Assembly: GCA_903895725.1 (NCBI GenBank)
Contig: CAITUV010000066.1
Location: 62,001 to 126,000 of the forward strand
Origin: an uncultured Myxococcales bacterium
GTDB lineage: Bacteria > Myxococcota_A > UBA9042 > CAIXZC01
Direction: 5' to 3'
DNA: 64,000 nucleotides
Shown here: in pieces, positions 44,072-52,114 of the stretch
How the letters are laid out: each line of letters opens with the position of its first letter
How positions within the stretch are numbered: position 1 is the stretch's first letter
Position numbers and translations under genes: made by a program
The notes under the pieces: generated by a model
Database searches by the model: none
Told to the model about the DNA's origin: nothing
Seen by the model: only the letters and a program-made list of their open reading frames with translations

Positions 44072-45442
44072 ATGAGAGTGTTCGACAACATCCTGGACGC
44101 CATCGGGCAGACGCCGATGGTTCGATTGAGCAAGCTGGCACCGGAGGGGGGCGCTGAGCTGTATGCCAAGTGCGAGTACCTGAATCCGGGGGGAAGCATC
44201 AAGGACCGCATGGCGGTTCACATCGTCCGCAAGGCATTGGAGACCGGAGAGCTGCAGCAGGGGGGTCTCATCGTTGAAAACACGTCGGGCAACACGGGAG
44301 CAGGGCTGGCCTTGATCTCCGCGGTATACGGATGCAAGCTCATCCTGACCATGCCGGACAAGATGAGCCAGGAGAAGATCGACACGCTGCGTGCGTTCGG
44401 GGCCAAGGTCGTGGTGACGCCGACCAACGTTCCTGCGGAGCACCCGGACAGCTACTACGAGACGGCCAAGAGAATTGCGCGGGAGGCGCCGGGGTCGTTC
44501 TACGTGAACCAGTATCACAACAAGGCGAACATCGAGGCGCACTACCGATCGACTGCCCCGGAGATCGCAGCGGACATGGGCGGACAGGTCGACGCCATCG
44601 TCATGGGAGTCGGCACGGGCGGCACGATCAGCGGCGTCGGGCGGTACTTCAAGGAGAACCACCCGAACACGAAGATCATCGGCGTGGACCCGGTCGGTTC
44701 GATATACTATGACCTGTTCAAGACGGGGCGGATGACTCAGCCGCACGTGTACAAGGTCGAAGGAATCGGAGAGGACATGGTGTGCGGTGCGCTGGACATG
44801 TCGGTCATTGACGACATGTATCAGGTCAACGATCGGGAATGCTTCCTGGCGGCCCGTCGGATGGCACGGGAGGAGGGGCTCCTGGTCGGAGGCTCCAGCG
44901 GTGCGGCGATGTCGGTGGCGATCCAGGTGGCCCGCAAGCTCGGGGCCGGCAAACGGGTGGTCGCAGTGCTCCCGGATCACGGAAACCGCTACCTGTCGAA
45001 GTTCTACAGCGACGAGTGGATGCGGGTGAACGGGTTCTTCGACGAGGCATCCGAGGCGACAGCCGGCGACGTCGCTCGTGCGCGTGAGCGTGCGATCATC
45101 TGGGTCATGCGCGACGATACCATCGGGGATGCGGCGCATCACATGAAGGCGAAGAACATCTCCCAGGCTCCGGTGAAGGATCCTGCAGGCCGCCTGGTGG
45201 GAAGTGTATCGGAGCGGGCGCTCCTGACGGCCCTGGTGTCCGGCGTAGGTCCACAGGCGCCGGTCTCCAAAGTGATGGACCGGAAGATGCCGGTTCTGCG
45301 TCCGGAGACGAGTCTGGCCAAGGTTTCGGAGTTGCTGCTGGGAGTAAGCGCAGTACTGGTGGGCATCGGGGAGACGGAAGGGGAGATTGGCGGGATTCTG
45401 ACGCGAATCGACCTCATTGAGCATCTCAACGCGGGGAAGTGA
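44072..45442 (+). CDS. cbs: cystathionine beta-synthase (with CBS regulatory pair)
   Basis: A 456-residue PLP enzyme condensing homocysteine with serine to cystathionine. PLP lysine K44 lies in GGSIKDR, TSGNTG spans 71-76, and GVGTGGTISGVG and GGSSGAA segments are present. The C-terminal 120 residues form two CBS domains, which in family members respond to nucleotide or SAM binding. The ATG follows GGAGGAAGG; an in-frame GTG upstream overlaps that site. With the next gene it can convert homocysteine to cysteine (reverse transsulfuration). Confidence 0.92.
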   Translation: MRVFDNILDAIGQTPMVRLSKLAPEGGAELYAKCEYLNPGGSIKDRMAVHIVRKALETGELQQGGLIVENTSGNTGAGLALISAVYGCKLILTMPDKMSQEKIDTLRAFGAKVVVTPTNVPAEHPDSYYETAKRIAREAPGSFYVNQYHNKANIEAHYRSTAPEIAADMGGQVDAIVMGVGTGGTISGVGRYFKENHPNTKIIGVDPVGSIYYDLFKTGRMTQPHVYKVEGIGEDMVCGALDMSVIDDMYQVNDRECFLAARRMAREEGLLVGGSSGAAMSVAIQVARKLGAGKRVVAVLPDHGNRYLSKFYSDEWMRVNGFFDEASEATAGDVARARERAIIWVMRDDTIGDAAHHMKAKNISQAPVKDPAGRLVGSVSERALLTALVSGVGPQAPVSKVMDRKMPVLRPETSLAKVSELLLGVSAVLVGIGETEGEIGGILTRIDLIEHLNAGK

Positions 45443-45454
45443 CAAGGAGGCCCG

Positions 45455-46597
45455 ATGAAGTTCAACACGAAAGCGATTCACTCGGGCCAGGAGCCTGAGA
45501 AGCGGACGGGGGCGGTGGTCGTGCCGGTCTTCCAGACCTCGACCTATGCGCAGGAGAGTCCGGGCAAGCATACCGGATACGAGTACTCGCGGACTCAGAA
45601 CCCGACCCGGGAGGCCCTGGAGGCTTGCGTCGCAGCTCTCGAGGGCGGACGGCACGGCATCGCGTTTGCGTCCGGACTTGCGGCCGAGGATGCGCTGATG
45701 CACACGCTGTCGGCGGGCGACCGGGTGGTGTGCTCGGACGACGTGTACGGTGGCACGTACCGGCAGTTCGAACGGGTGTTCCGCAAGCACGGGATCGACT
45801 TTGCCTGGGTGGACACGTCGGTGACGGCGAACGTGGAGAAGGCGTTGGAGAAGGGGGCGAAGATCCTCTGGATCGAGACGCCGACCAATCCGATGTTGAA
45901 GCTCACGGACATTCGAGCGGTGTCGGCCCTGGCCAGGAAGGCGGGGGCGCTGACCGTGGTCGACAACACCTTCTCGTCCCCGTTCTTCCAGAACCCGCTG
46001 GAGCTTGGGGCCGACGTGGTGATGCACTCGAGCACGAAGTACCTGGGAGGGCACAGCGACGTCGTGGGTGGAATCATCATCGTTCGCGAGGACGAGCTGG
46101 CGCAGCGCCTGCGGTTCGTGCAGAACGCCGTCGGCGGTGTCCCGGGACCATGGGATGCCTGGCTGGTGCTGAGAGGGGTGAAGACGCTCGGTGTTCGGAT
46201 GCAGCGCCATTTCGAGAATGCGCTGCAGGTGGCTCGTTTCCTCGAGTCGCACCCCAAGGTAGAGCGGGTGATCTACCCCTGGCTCGAGTCCCATCCTCAG
46301 CATGCGCTGGCCAGGAGCCAGATGTCGGGAATGAGTGGGATGATCACGATGTATCTGGCCTCGGATCTGGATGGGGCGAGACGTTTCCTCGAGAAGGTGC
46401 GTGTCTTCACGCTGGCGGAGAGCCTGGGCGGCGTGGAATCGCTGATCGAGCATCCGGCCATCATGACGCATGCGAGCGTTCCGCCGCAAATCCGCGGCTC
46501 TCTCGGCATTGCGGACACGTTGGTGCGGTTGTCGGTGGGGATCGAGGACGTGTCGGATCTTCTCTCGGATCTGGACGCGGCGTTGGCCGCAGTGTAA
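45455..46597 (+). CDS. cystathionine gamma-synthase/gamma-lyase (Cys/Met PLP family)
   Basis: A 380-residue protein of the Cys/Met-metabolism PLP family. PLP lysine K195 lies in HSSTKYLGGHSDV; YEYSRTQNPTR and TPTNPMLKL (substrate and PLP loops) are typical. The gene starts 13 bp after cystathionine beta-synthase. Context favours the lyase direction (cystathionine to cysteine). Sequence alone cannot separate gamma-lyase from gamma-synthase, and many family members do both. Confidence 0.9.
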   Translation: MKFNTKAIHSGQEPEKRTGAVVVPVFQTSTYAQESPGKHTGYEYSRTQNPTREALEACVAALEGGRHGIAFASGLAAEDALMHTLSAGDRVVCSDDVYGGTYRQFERVFRKHGIDFAWVDTSVTANVEKALEKGAKILWIETPTNPMLKLTDIRAVSALARKAGALTVVDNTFSSPFFQNPLELGADVVMHSSTKYLGGHSDVVGGIIIVREDELAQRLRFVQNAVGGVPGPWDAWLVLRGVKTLGVRMQRHFENALQVARFLESHPKVERVIYPWLESHPQHALARSQMSGMSGMITMYLASDLDGARRFLEKVRVFTLAESLGGVESLIEHPAIMTHASVPPQIRGSLGIADTLVRLSVGIEDVSDLLSDLDAALAAV

Positions 46598-46674
46598 GTT
46601 CGGTTCCAGGTAGCGTTGGAAACCAGGTGGGTAATGGAGGGGATCCAGGGGTTCCGGCTTGAACATGGCGGAGA

Positions 46675-46773
46675 GGATTCCTACTTATTCTATCGGATTT
46701 ATCCTGGCTATGGGCTCGGGCGTTCCGGCCCGAGAGCGGGATCGACAGAATCCAATGCCGGTAGAGCACCGGC
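46675..46773 (+). promoter_or_regulatory. possible structured leader upstream of cysteine synthase
   Basis: Three paired elements sit in the 200-bp leader. GGATTC (46675-46680) pairs with GAATCC (46748-46753). A 7-bp hairpin CTCGGGC/GCCCGAG (46715-46734) lies inside that pair, and a 6-bp hairpin GCCGGT/ACCGGC (46757-46773) lies near the ribosome site. No T-box or known SAM-riboswitch signature was recognised. It could be a regulatory RNA; this is a suggestion only. Confidence 0.35.
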
Positions 46774-46796
46774 GGTCCTGAATCGGAGGGAATGAG

Positions 46797-47771
46797 ATGG
46801 AGAAGACGGTGGAGCGCAGGAATCGGCCTCGGATTGCAGCAGATGTGACGGAGCTGGTGGGGAACACGCCGCTGGTCTACCTGGATCGGTTGGCCAAGGG
46901 GTTGCCCGGCCGCGTCGCTGCCAAGCTCGAGTTCTTCAACCCGGCCTCGAGCGTGAAGGACCGGATCGGGTATGCGATGCTCGATGCGGCGGAGCGTTCG
47001 GGTGCGCTCAAGCCCGGGATGCTCATCGTGGAGCCGACGAGCGGAAACACGGGCATCGCTCTTGCGTTCGTGGCGGCGGTCAAGGGATACGAGCTGCTCC
47101 TGGTCATGCCGGACACCATGAGCGTGGAGCGGCGCAAGCTGCTGACGGTGTTTGGAGCGAAGCTGGAGCTGACCCCCGGGGCGCAGGGGATGAAGGGGGC
47201 TGTGGCACGGGCGACCGAGATCGTAGCTGCCAATCCCAACTGCTACATGCCGCAGCAGTTCGCCAACCCGGCGAACCCGGAGATTCACCGGAAGACCACG
47301 GCCCCGGAGATCTGGGAAGATACCGAGGGGAAGGTGGACATCCTGGTCGCCGGCGTCGGCACGGGCGGCACGATCACGGGCGTTTCGGAGGTGCTCAAGA
47401 AGCTGAAGCCGTCGTTCCGGGCGGTGGCGGTGGAGCCGAGCGCCTCTCCGGTGCTCTCGGGAGGGTCTCCGGGGCCGCACAAGATCCAGGGGATCGGGGC
47501 GGGTTTCGTGCCGGACGTCCTCGGGCGGGACCTGATCGACGAGGTGATCCAGATTGGCAACGACGAGGCGGGGGAGTCTGCAAGGAAGCTCGCCTCGGTC
47601 GAGGGACTGCTGGCCGGCATTTCGAGCGGTGCTGCGGTTGCGGCAGCGCTGAAAGTGGCATCACGATCGGACTCTGCCGGCAAGCTCATCGTCGTGGTGC
47701 TGCCCGACACGGGAGAGCGGTACCTGTCCACCTGGCTCTTCGAGGAGCAGTTCAAGACTGCGGGCCTGTAG
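46797..47771 (+). CDS. cysK: cysteine synthase (O-acetylserine sulfhydrylase)
   Basis: A 324-residue PLP enzyme making cysteine from O-acetylserine and sulfide. PLP lysine K54 lies in NPASSVKDR; TSGNTG follows 25-30 residues later, and GVGTGGTITG and GISSGAA are present. It differs from the beta-synthase upstream by lacking CBS domains. Its leader of about 200 bp may be structured, so it could be regulated separately from the transsulfuration pair. Confidence 0.93.
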   Translation: MEKTVERRNRPRIAADVTELVGNTPLVYLDRLAKGLPGRVAAKLEFFNPASSVKDRIGYAMLDAAERSGALKPGMLIVEPTSGNTGIALAFVAAVKGYELLLVMPDTMSVERRKLLTVFGAKLELTPGAQGMKGAVARATEIVAANPNCYMPQQFANPANPEIHRKTTAPEIWEDTEGKVDILVAGVGTGGTITGVSEVLKKLKPSFRAVAVEPSASPVLSGGSPGPHKIQGIGAGFVPDVLGRDLIDEVIQIGNDEAGESARKLASVEGLLAGISSGAAVAAALKVASRSDSAGKLIVVVLPDTGERYLSTWLFEEQFKTAGL

Positions 47772-47810
47772 GCTGTGTCGACCCCGTTCAGCAAGGAGCA
47801 GCCGTCCGCG

Positions 47811-48647
47811 ATGGAGCACGCCGACATCACTGCTAGACCGTGCCTGGCGAAGTACTCCCGCTTGTTGGACATACTGCGCTCCCTCAACAGCGTGGTGGTT
47901 GCGTTCTCGGGGGGGGTCGACAGCTCGCTGCTCCTGGCCGCAGCGGTCGAGGCGCTGCCGGGCAAGGTGCTCGCTGCGCTGGCCCGGTCGCCGAGCCTCC
48001 CGGCGGCGGATCTGGCCGATGCGAGAGGGCTTGCGGCCCGCCTCGGAGCGGAGCTGGTCGAGGTGGAGACTCACGAGATCGAGGATCCGAACTACCGCTC
48101 CAACCCACCGGATCGATGCTTCCACTGCAAGAGGCACCTGTTCTCGAAGCTGCTGGCTCTGGCGGGGGAACGGGGGCTCGAGCACGTGGTGGAAGGCAGC
48201 AACGTCGATGATGCAAGGGACTACCGCCCCGGGCGGCGGGCCATTGCGGAGCTCGAGGTCCGGTCGCCCCTGGCGGAGGCCGGCCTGACGAAGGGGGAGA
48301 TCCGCGAGCTCCTGCAGCGCAAGGGACTCGCTGCCTGGGAGAAGCCGTCCCAGGCCTGCCTGGCCTCACGGGTTCCTTACGGGCAGGCCATCACGCCCGA
48401 GAGGCTCAGTCGAATCGATGCTGCAGAGCGGGCCGTTCGGTCCCTGGGGTTTCGATGTGTCCGCGTTCGCGACTTCGGGCACCTGGCGGTAGTCGAAGTG
48501 GGGACCGACGAGCTCGATCATCTGTTCGATCCTGCCGTGAGGGGGGAGGTCACAATTCAGGTCCTCGGGGCGGGCTATCGCTCCGTGGCCCTCGATGCCC
48601 GGGGGTACCGGACCGGCTCGCTCAACGCAGCCCTTCCCCTCGGCTGA
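47811..48647 (+). CDS. larE: LarE-family ATP-dependent sacrificial sulfur transferase
   Basis: A 278-residue PP-loop protein: SGGVDSSLL near residue 33 and the CLASRVPYG segment with catalytic C183. An extra C103-x2-C106 (CFHC) would make it a three-Cys type, as in LarE forms that hold an iron-sulfur cluster. Family members insert sulfur into the nickel-pincer cofactor precursor of lactate racemase. No larB or larC is in the window, so the partner is unknown. It lies 40 bp after cysK. The ATG has an AAGGAG 12 bases upstream; a GTG 36 bases earlier has no ribosome site. Confidence 0.82.
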   Translation: MEHADITARPCLAKYSRLLDILRSLNSVVVAFSGGVDSSLLLAAAVEALPGKVLAALARSPSLPAADLADARGLAARLGAELVEVETHEIEDPNYRSNPPDRCFHCKRHLFSKLLALAGERGLEHVVEGSNVDDARDYRPGRRAIAELEVRSPLAEAGLTKGEIRELLQRKGLAAWEKPSQACLASRVPYGQAITPERLSRIDAAERAVRSLGFRCVRVRDFGHLAVVEVGTDELDHLFDPAVRGEVTIQVLGAGYRSVALDARGYRTGSLNAALPLG

Positions 48648-48681
48648 GTGTACTCCTTGCCAGCCCGCTGGAAGTTTGCGC

Positions 48682-48710
48682 TTGACACAGGGACATGCCC
48701 CCTGTTCAAT
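48682..48710 (+). promoter_or_regulatory. promoter with operator-like dyad, first small paralogue
   Basis: TTGACA (48682-48687), a 17-base spacer and TTCAAT (48705-48710). The spacer itself is an inverted repeat CAGGG-N7-CCCTG. The start codon is 33 bases further on. Confidence 0.6.
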
Positions 48711-48742
48711 GCTCTGTCAGCAGTTCCGCTGAAGGAGGGAGT

Positions 48743-48940
48743 ATGCCGACTACATACAAAGTTCGTGTTCGAGTGGAAATTCCAAAGCGCCTCCAGCAAG
48801 TTCTGACGGATGCGATGAAGCTGGAAATCAAGAGGAAGCTCCAGGACTCCGAAATCTCGAAATACCTAATCGACCCGCCGAACAACTGGTCTCAGGTGGA
48901 TCAGGTGCTGGACACCATCGTCGTGCACTACGACGTGTAG
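48743..48940 (+). CDS. small paralogous protein A (unknown family)
   Basis: A 65-residue protein, start MPTTYKVRVRVEIPK, with GAAGGAGGG upstream. It shares with the two genes downstream the pattern YKV....IP....Q.LT.......IK.KL.D..I..YLID....W..VD.VLDTI.V.Y.V. No signal peptide, cysteine or GG processing motif. It has its own promoter. The pattern is compatible with a small alpha/beta protein, but I recognise no family. The nearby radical SAM enzyme makes a precursor-peptide role conceivable but not shown. Confidence 0.75.
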   Translation: MPTTYKVRVRVEIPKRLQQVLTDAMKLEIKRKLQDSEISKYLIDPPNNWSQVDQVLDTIVVHYDV

Positions 48941-48943
48941 TCG

Positions 48944-48957
48944 CTGCCCGCGGGCAG
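48944..48957. other. perfect 14-bp palindrome after small gene A
   Basis: CTGCCCGCGGGCAG begins 4 bases after the stop codon. It could be a hairpin in the transcript or a protein site. Confidence 0.4.
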
Positions 48958-49010
48958 ACGTCCGGGCGGAGGCCTGGCTCTCCCCGAGGGGGGCGGGAGC
49001 AGAGAAGGCC

Positions 49011-49039
49011 GACCGCTCCTTGCGGTCTTGTGTCTGCTT
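49011..49039 (+). terminator. possible weak intrinsic terminator after small gene A
   Basis: Hairpin GACCGC/TCCTT/GCGGTC (49011-49027) followed by a T-rich tail TTGTGTCTGCTT. The 281 bases between small genes A and B otherwise show only promoter B. Confidence 0.4.
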
Positions 49040-49160
49040 CCTGGCGCATGGCAGCTCGTCTCCGTCCCTGTCCGCACGAGGCTTTGGAAGGACTGCATCG
49101 GCTCACAAGTTCCCCCCACTGGCCCCGGCGCACTCGACTCGAGCTCCTGGAAGAAACTGC

Positions 49161-49190
49161 TTGACATCTGCACACAGATCGTGGGCAATA
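49161..49190 (+). promoter_or_regulatory. promoter of Lys-tailed small paralogue
   Basis: TTGACATCTG (49161-49170), with an ATCTG-CACA-CAGAT dyad overlapping it. The -10 candidate near 49184-49190 is uncertain. The same TTGACATCTG block recurs before small gene C. Confidence 0.5.
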
Positions 49191-49221
49191 GATGCAGTCA
49201 CGTTCCAACCAGGAGGATTCG

Positions 49222-49632
49222 ATGCCCACGACCAAGAAGAAGGCAGTAGCGGCGAAGAAGGCAGTAGCGGTTAAGAAGACGGTGAAGGCAAAGAAGACAG
49301 TAGCAGCGAAAACGATGGCAGGAAAGCCCGACGTAGCGAAGAAAGTGACGACGAAGAAGGCTCTTCCGGCGCAGAAGAAGGTGGCGGCTGGAAGACTGGA
49401 GGCGAAGAAGCCGGCTGCCCTGAAGAAGCCAGGGATCCGACTGGCTCAGGTTCGCGTGGAAGCGGAGATTCCGACCCCGTCGGGCTGTGTTCTGACGCAG
49501 GCTGAAATTGAGGCGATTCGCCTCCGGCTGACCGCAACCCAGATTGCCACGATGCTGAAGGGAATGAACGCCCACAAGTGGTCCCACCTCGACAGCGTTC
49601 TGGAGACCATTTTCGTCACCCGCGACATCTGA
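49222..49632 (+). CDS. small paralogue B fused to histone-H1-like Lys/Ala tail
   Basis: A 136-residue protein, start MPTTKKKAVAAKK, with CAGGAGG upstream. Residues 1-72 are a Lys/Ala/Val/Pro-rich low-complexity tail with K-K-A-V and K-T-V-K repeats, similar in composition to histone-H1-like bacterial tails. Residues 73-136 are the same domain as genes A and C (VRVEAEIPTPSGCVLT...IRLRL...KWSHLDSVLETIFVTRDI). The tail suggests nucleic-acid binding or nucleoid association; this is inferred from composition only. Confidence 0.75.
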   Translation: MPTTKKKAVAAKKAVAVKKTVKAKKTVAAKTMAGKPDVAKKVTTKKALPAQKKVAAGRLEAKKPAALKKPGIRLAQVRVEAEIPTPSGCVLTQAEIEAIRLRLTATQIATMLKGMNAHKWSHLDSVLETIFVTRDI

Positions 49633-49657
49633 GACGACGACGTTCGCGGTCAGGAAC

Positions 49658-49677
49658 CCGGGAGGTGGGGCTCCCGG
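49658..49677. other. hairpin after small gene B
   Basis: CCGGGAG/GTGGGG/CTCCCGG: a 7-bp stem with a 6-base loop, without a T run. Confidence 0.4.
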
Positions 49678-49707
49678 CAGCGTGTCGGAACAGCGCTCCG
49701 AAAGGTC

Positions 49708-49737
49708 TTGACATCTGTCGGTCGGCGGCGCTTAGAT
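49708..49737 (+). promoter_or_regulatory. promoter of small gene C and radical SAM gene
   Basis: TTGACA (49708-49713), an 18-base spacer and TTAGAT (49732-49737). It includes the TTGACATCTG block also found before gene B. Confidence 0.55.
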
Positions 49738-49769
49738 GAATGCGTTGACTCCATCGAGGGAGGTGCATG

Positions 49770-49961
49770 ATGACCACGTACAAGGTAACGCTGTCTGCCA
49801 GGATTCCGCTTCTGCAGGGGCAGTCGCTGACGACGGCGCAGCAGGACAGGATCAAGCAGAAGCTCCAGGACACGAAGATCCAGGACTACCTGATTGACAC
49901 GCTCGGATGGACCCACGTCGATCGGGTCATGGACACCATCTTTGTCACCTACCAGGTGTAG
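49770..49961 (+). CDS. small paralogous protein C (unknown family)
   Basis: A 63-residue protein. The second of two adjacent ATGs is chosen, because MTTYKV then aligns with MPTTYKV of protein A and GGGAGG is spaced 6 bases away. It shows the family pattern through to LIDTLGWTHVDRVMDTIFVTYQV at the C-terminus. It has no signal or Cys. It is followed after 33 bp by the radical SAM gene and is almost certainly co-transcribed with it. Confidence 0.75.
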   Translation: MTTYKVTLSARIPLLQGQSLTTAQQDRIKQKLQDTKIQDYLIDTLGWTHVDRVMDTIFVTYQV

Positions 49962-49994
49962 CGGCTTCCCGTCGGGTGGGGGGAGGGGACAGCT

Positions 49995-52103
49995 GTGAAG
50001 GTGGTTCTGGTATCGAGTCCCACCCTTGCCGAGCACGGAGACGTCGGTGTATTCCATCGCCTGCCCGAACGGGATCTGGGCTATCCTCCATTGGGGCTTC
50101 TGACACTGGCGGCGTTGTTGCGCCGTGGGGGTGGGTGTGACGTGGTGTTGGTTGATACCAACAGCCTGCTCCAGCGGTGGATTCTGGAGCGACGTGTCGG
50201 TGTGGATCCGGCGCAGGGGCGGGCGGATGCGGCTGGTGCGGGGCATGGCGGGGGCCCGAGCCCATCGTACGAAGCGCTCGTCGCGGCTCAGATCGAATCG
50301 GCGCGGCCGGATTGGGTGGGATTCTCGTCGATCTGCAGCTGCTACCACGTGACGCTGGCGCTGGCGGGCGAACTCAAGCGGCGCAACCCGGGGATTCCCG
50401 TAGTGCTGGGGGGGCCTCAGGCGTCGGCGACGGCCCTGGCAACGCTGGAGCAGTGTCCCTCGGTGGACTACGTTCTGTGCGGGGAGGCGGAGGAATCCAT
50501 CGGTCTCTTCCTGGAGCAGGTGGTGGGTCCGGCCGGGGTTCGAGGTCCCGATCAGGTTCCCGGGCTTGCGTGGAGGGAGAACGGGGCGGTCCGCTGCAAC
50601 TCTGTCGAGGTGCCAGCGACCATGGAGCAAACGCCGCCTCCTGCCTGGGACCTCTGGGAGGGAACGACCTCTGCGGAGATGCCCCTCGAGGTGGGTCGGG
50701 GGTGCCCGTTCAACTGTCGGTTCTGCTCGACGAGCGGTTTCTTCGGGCGCCGATACCGGATCAAGAGGGCGGAGCAGGTGGTCCAGGAGGCGCTGGAGCT
50801 GACTCGCACGTTCGGCTGCAGCTCGATGGAGCTGATCCATGACCATCTGGCGGCAAATCGCGCCGAGTTCCTGGCGCTGTGCCGGGCGTGGCGGCGGGAA
50901 CCGGCGTTGGCGGGCGTGACCTGGAGTTGCAGCCTGAGGGCGGACTCGCTGGACGACGAGGTGGTGGAGGCGCTCAAGGGCTCGGGATGCACGGCGGTCT
51001 TCATCGGCGTGGAGACCGGCTCGGCGAGGATGCAGAAGGTCATCGGGAAGCGGCTCAACCTGGAGCGGTGCAAGGAATCCCTGCAGCGTCTTTGCGACGT
51101 CGGTCTCAAGTTCAAAGTGGCGTTCATCGCCGGATTCCCGGGGGAGACCGTCGAAGATTTCGCCGACACGTTGAAGTTCCTCGAATGGACGCTGTTCCTG
51201 CCCGGTGCCCGCCCACAGATCACGACATTGGCGCCGGTGGCGGGAAGCGGCTACGGGGAGGAGTTCGGTCGGGCCCTGGTGTTCACGGGGAACCTTTCGG
51301 ACATTGCGGCGCAAAACGCAAGCTATGACGAGAAGACGCTGGCATTTCTGAGGGGGCATCCAGAGCTGTGCTCGACGCATTTCACGATTCCGCTCGAAGG
51401 GCTGGACCTGGAGCGCGTGTATCTGACCGTGCGCTTCCTCAAGTATGCCAACGGGCTGCTGGGACTGCCGTTGCGGGCCGGAGTGCGACTTGCGGGGGGG
51501 CTGCTGGAGCTGCTGGAGCTGTGGTTCTCGGGAAGGGTGGTTTCCCGGCTGTTGACCACCGAGTACTATGTCGGAGGGGAGTTCCGCACGGAGTTCCTGG
51601 ACTTCCTCAGGGGCCTTCCGGTTCGTCTGGGGTGTGATGATGAGGTATCGGACCGCATGAGGTGCCTGGTGGACATGCACTCGCTGCCGGAGCCTCACGT
51701 CGTGGAGCTTCGCAGGAGAGAGGGTATGCGGGCGGACGGACCGGGAACCTGCCCGGATCCGGTGCTTATTGCAGGCTGTACACTGAGCCGATACCCCTAC
51801 CCGTTCGAAGGACTCAGCGAGGCCGTGCTTCGTGGGCGGCCTCTGCCATCGGTCCGACGGAGTGAGTCGATTGTGGCTCGTTCCCTGACGGACGAGGGCG
51901 TCAGCGTGTCTGCGGTTTCCCCCTTGTCCGCCGTGATCCTCCACACGTTTTCGGCTGGAAGGGCGTACTCGGAAGGGCTTGGGCTCCTGGCCAGAAATCA
52001 TGGGGATCTGCTACCTCCCGGGATCCCTGTCGAGGCGGCATTCTCCTACGCCATCCAGTCCTCGGTGGACAATGGCCTGCTCTGGTTCGCATCCCCGGAA
52101 TAG
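49995..52103 (+). CDS. radical SAM protein with B12-binding-type N-terminal domain
   Basis: About 702 residues. The GTG start has GGAGGGG upstream. N-terminal B12-type Rossmann domain (about 1-200: LGYPPLGLLTLAALLRR, PVVLGGPQASATA). The radical SAM core carries C237-x3-C241-x2-C244 in CPFNCRFC, followed by the typical FIGVETGSARMQKVIGK segment. A C-terminal extension of about 330 residues, ending in a last domain with AVILHTFSAG and PVEAAFSYAIQSSVDNGLL, is not one I can name. The B12/SAM architecture is typical of methyl-transfer or rearrangement enzymes, including some that modify peptides. It is co-transcribed with small gene C. Confidence 0.88.
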   Translation: MKVVLVSSPTLAEHGDVGVFHRLPERDLGYPPLGLLTLAALLRRGGGCDVVLVDTNSLLQRWILERRVGVDPAQGRADAAGAGHGGGPSPSYEALVAAQIESARPDWVGFSSICSCYHVTLALAGELKRRNPGIPVVLGGPQASATALATLEQCPSVDYVLCGEAEESIGLFLEQVVGPAGVRGPDQVPGLAWRENGAVRCNSVEVPATMEQTPPPAWDLWEGTTSAEMPLEVGRGCPFNCRFCSTSGFFGRRYRIKRAEQVVQEALELTRTFGCSSMELIHDHLAANRAEFLALCRAWRREPALAGVTWSCSLRADSLDDEVVEALKGSGCTAVFIGVETGSARMQKVIGKRLNLERCKESLQRLCDVGLKFKVAFIAGFPGETVEDFADTLKFLEWTLFLPGARPQITTLAPVAGSGYGEEFGRALVFTGNLSDIAAQNASYDEKTLAFLRGHPELCSTHFTIPLEGLDLERVYLTVRFLKYANGLLGLPLRAGVRLAGGLLELLELWFSGRVVSRLLTTEYYVGGEFRTEFLDFLRGLPVRLGCDDEVSDRMRCLVDMHSLPEPHVVELRRREGMRADGPGTCPDPVLIAGCTLSRYPYPFEGLSEAVLRGRPLPSVRRSESIVARSLTDEGVSVSAVSPLSAVILHTFSAGRAYSEGLGLLARNHGDLLPPGIPVEAAFSYAIQSSVDNGLLWFASPE

Positions 52104-52114
52104 AGGGTTGACGT

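Noticed and set aside
44036..46666. Minus-strand open frame (876 aa)
   Set aside because: Antisense to two clear PLP enzymes; Arg/His-rich shadow.
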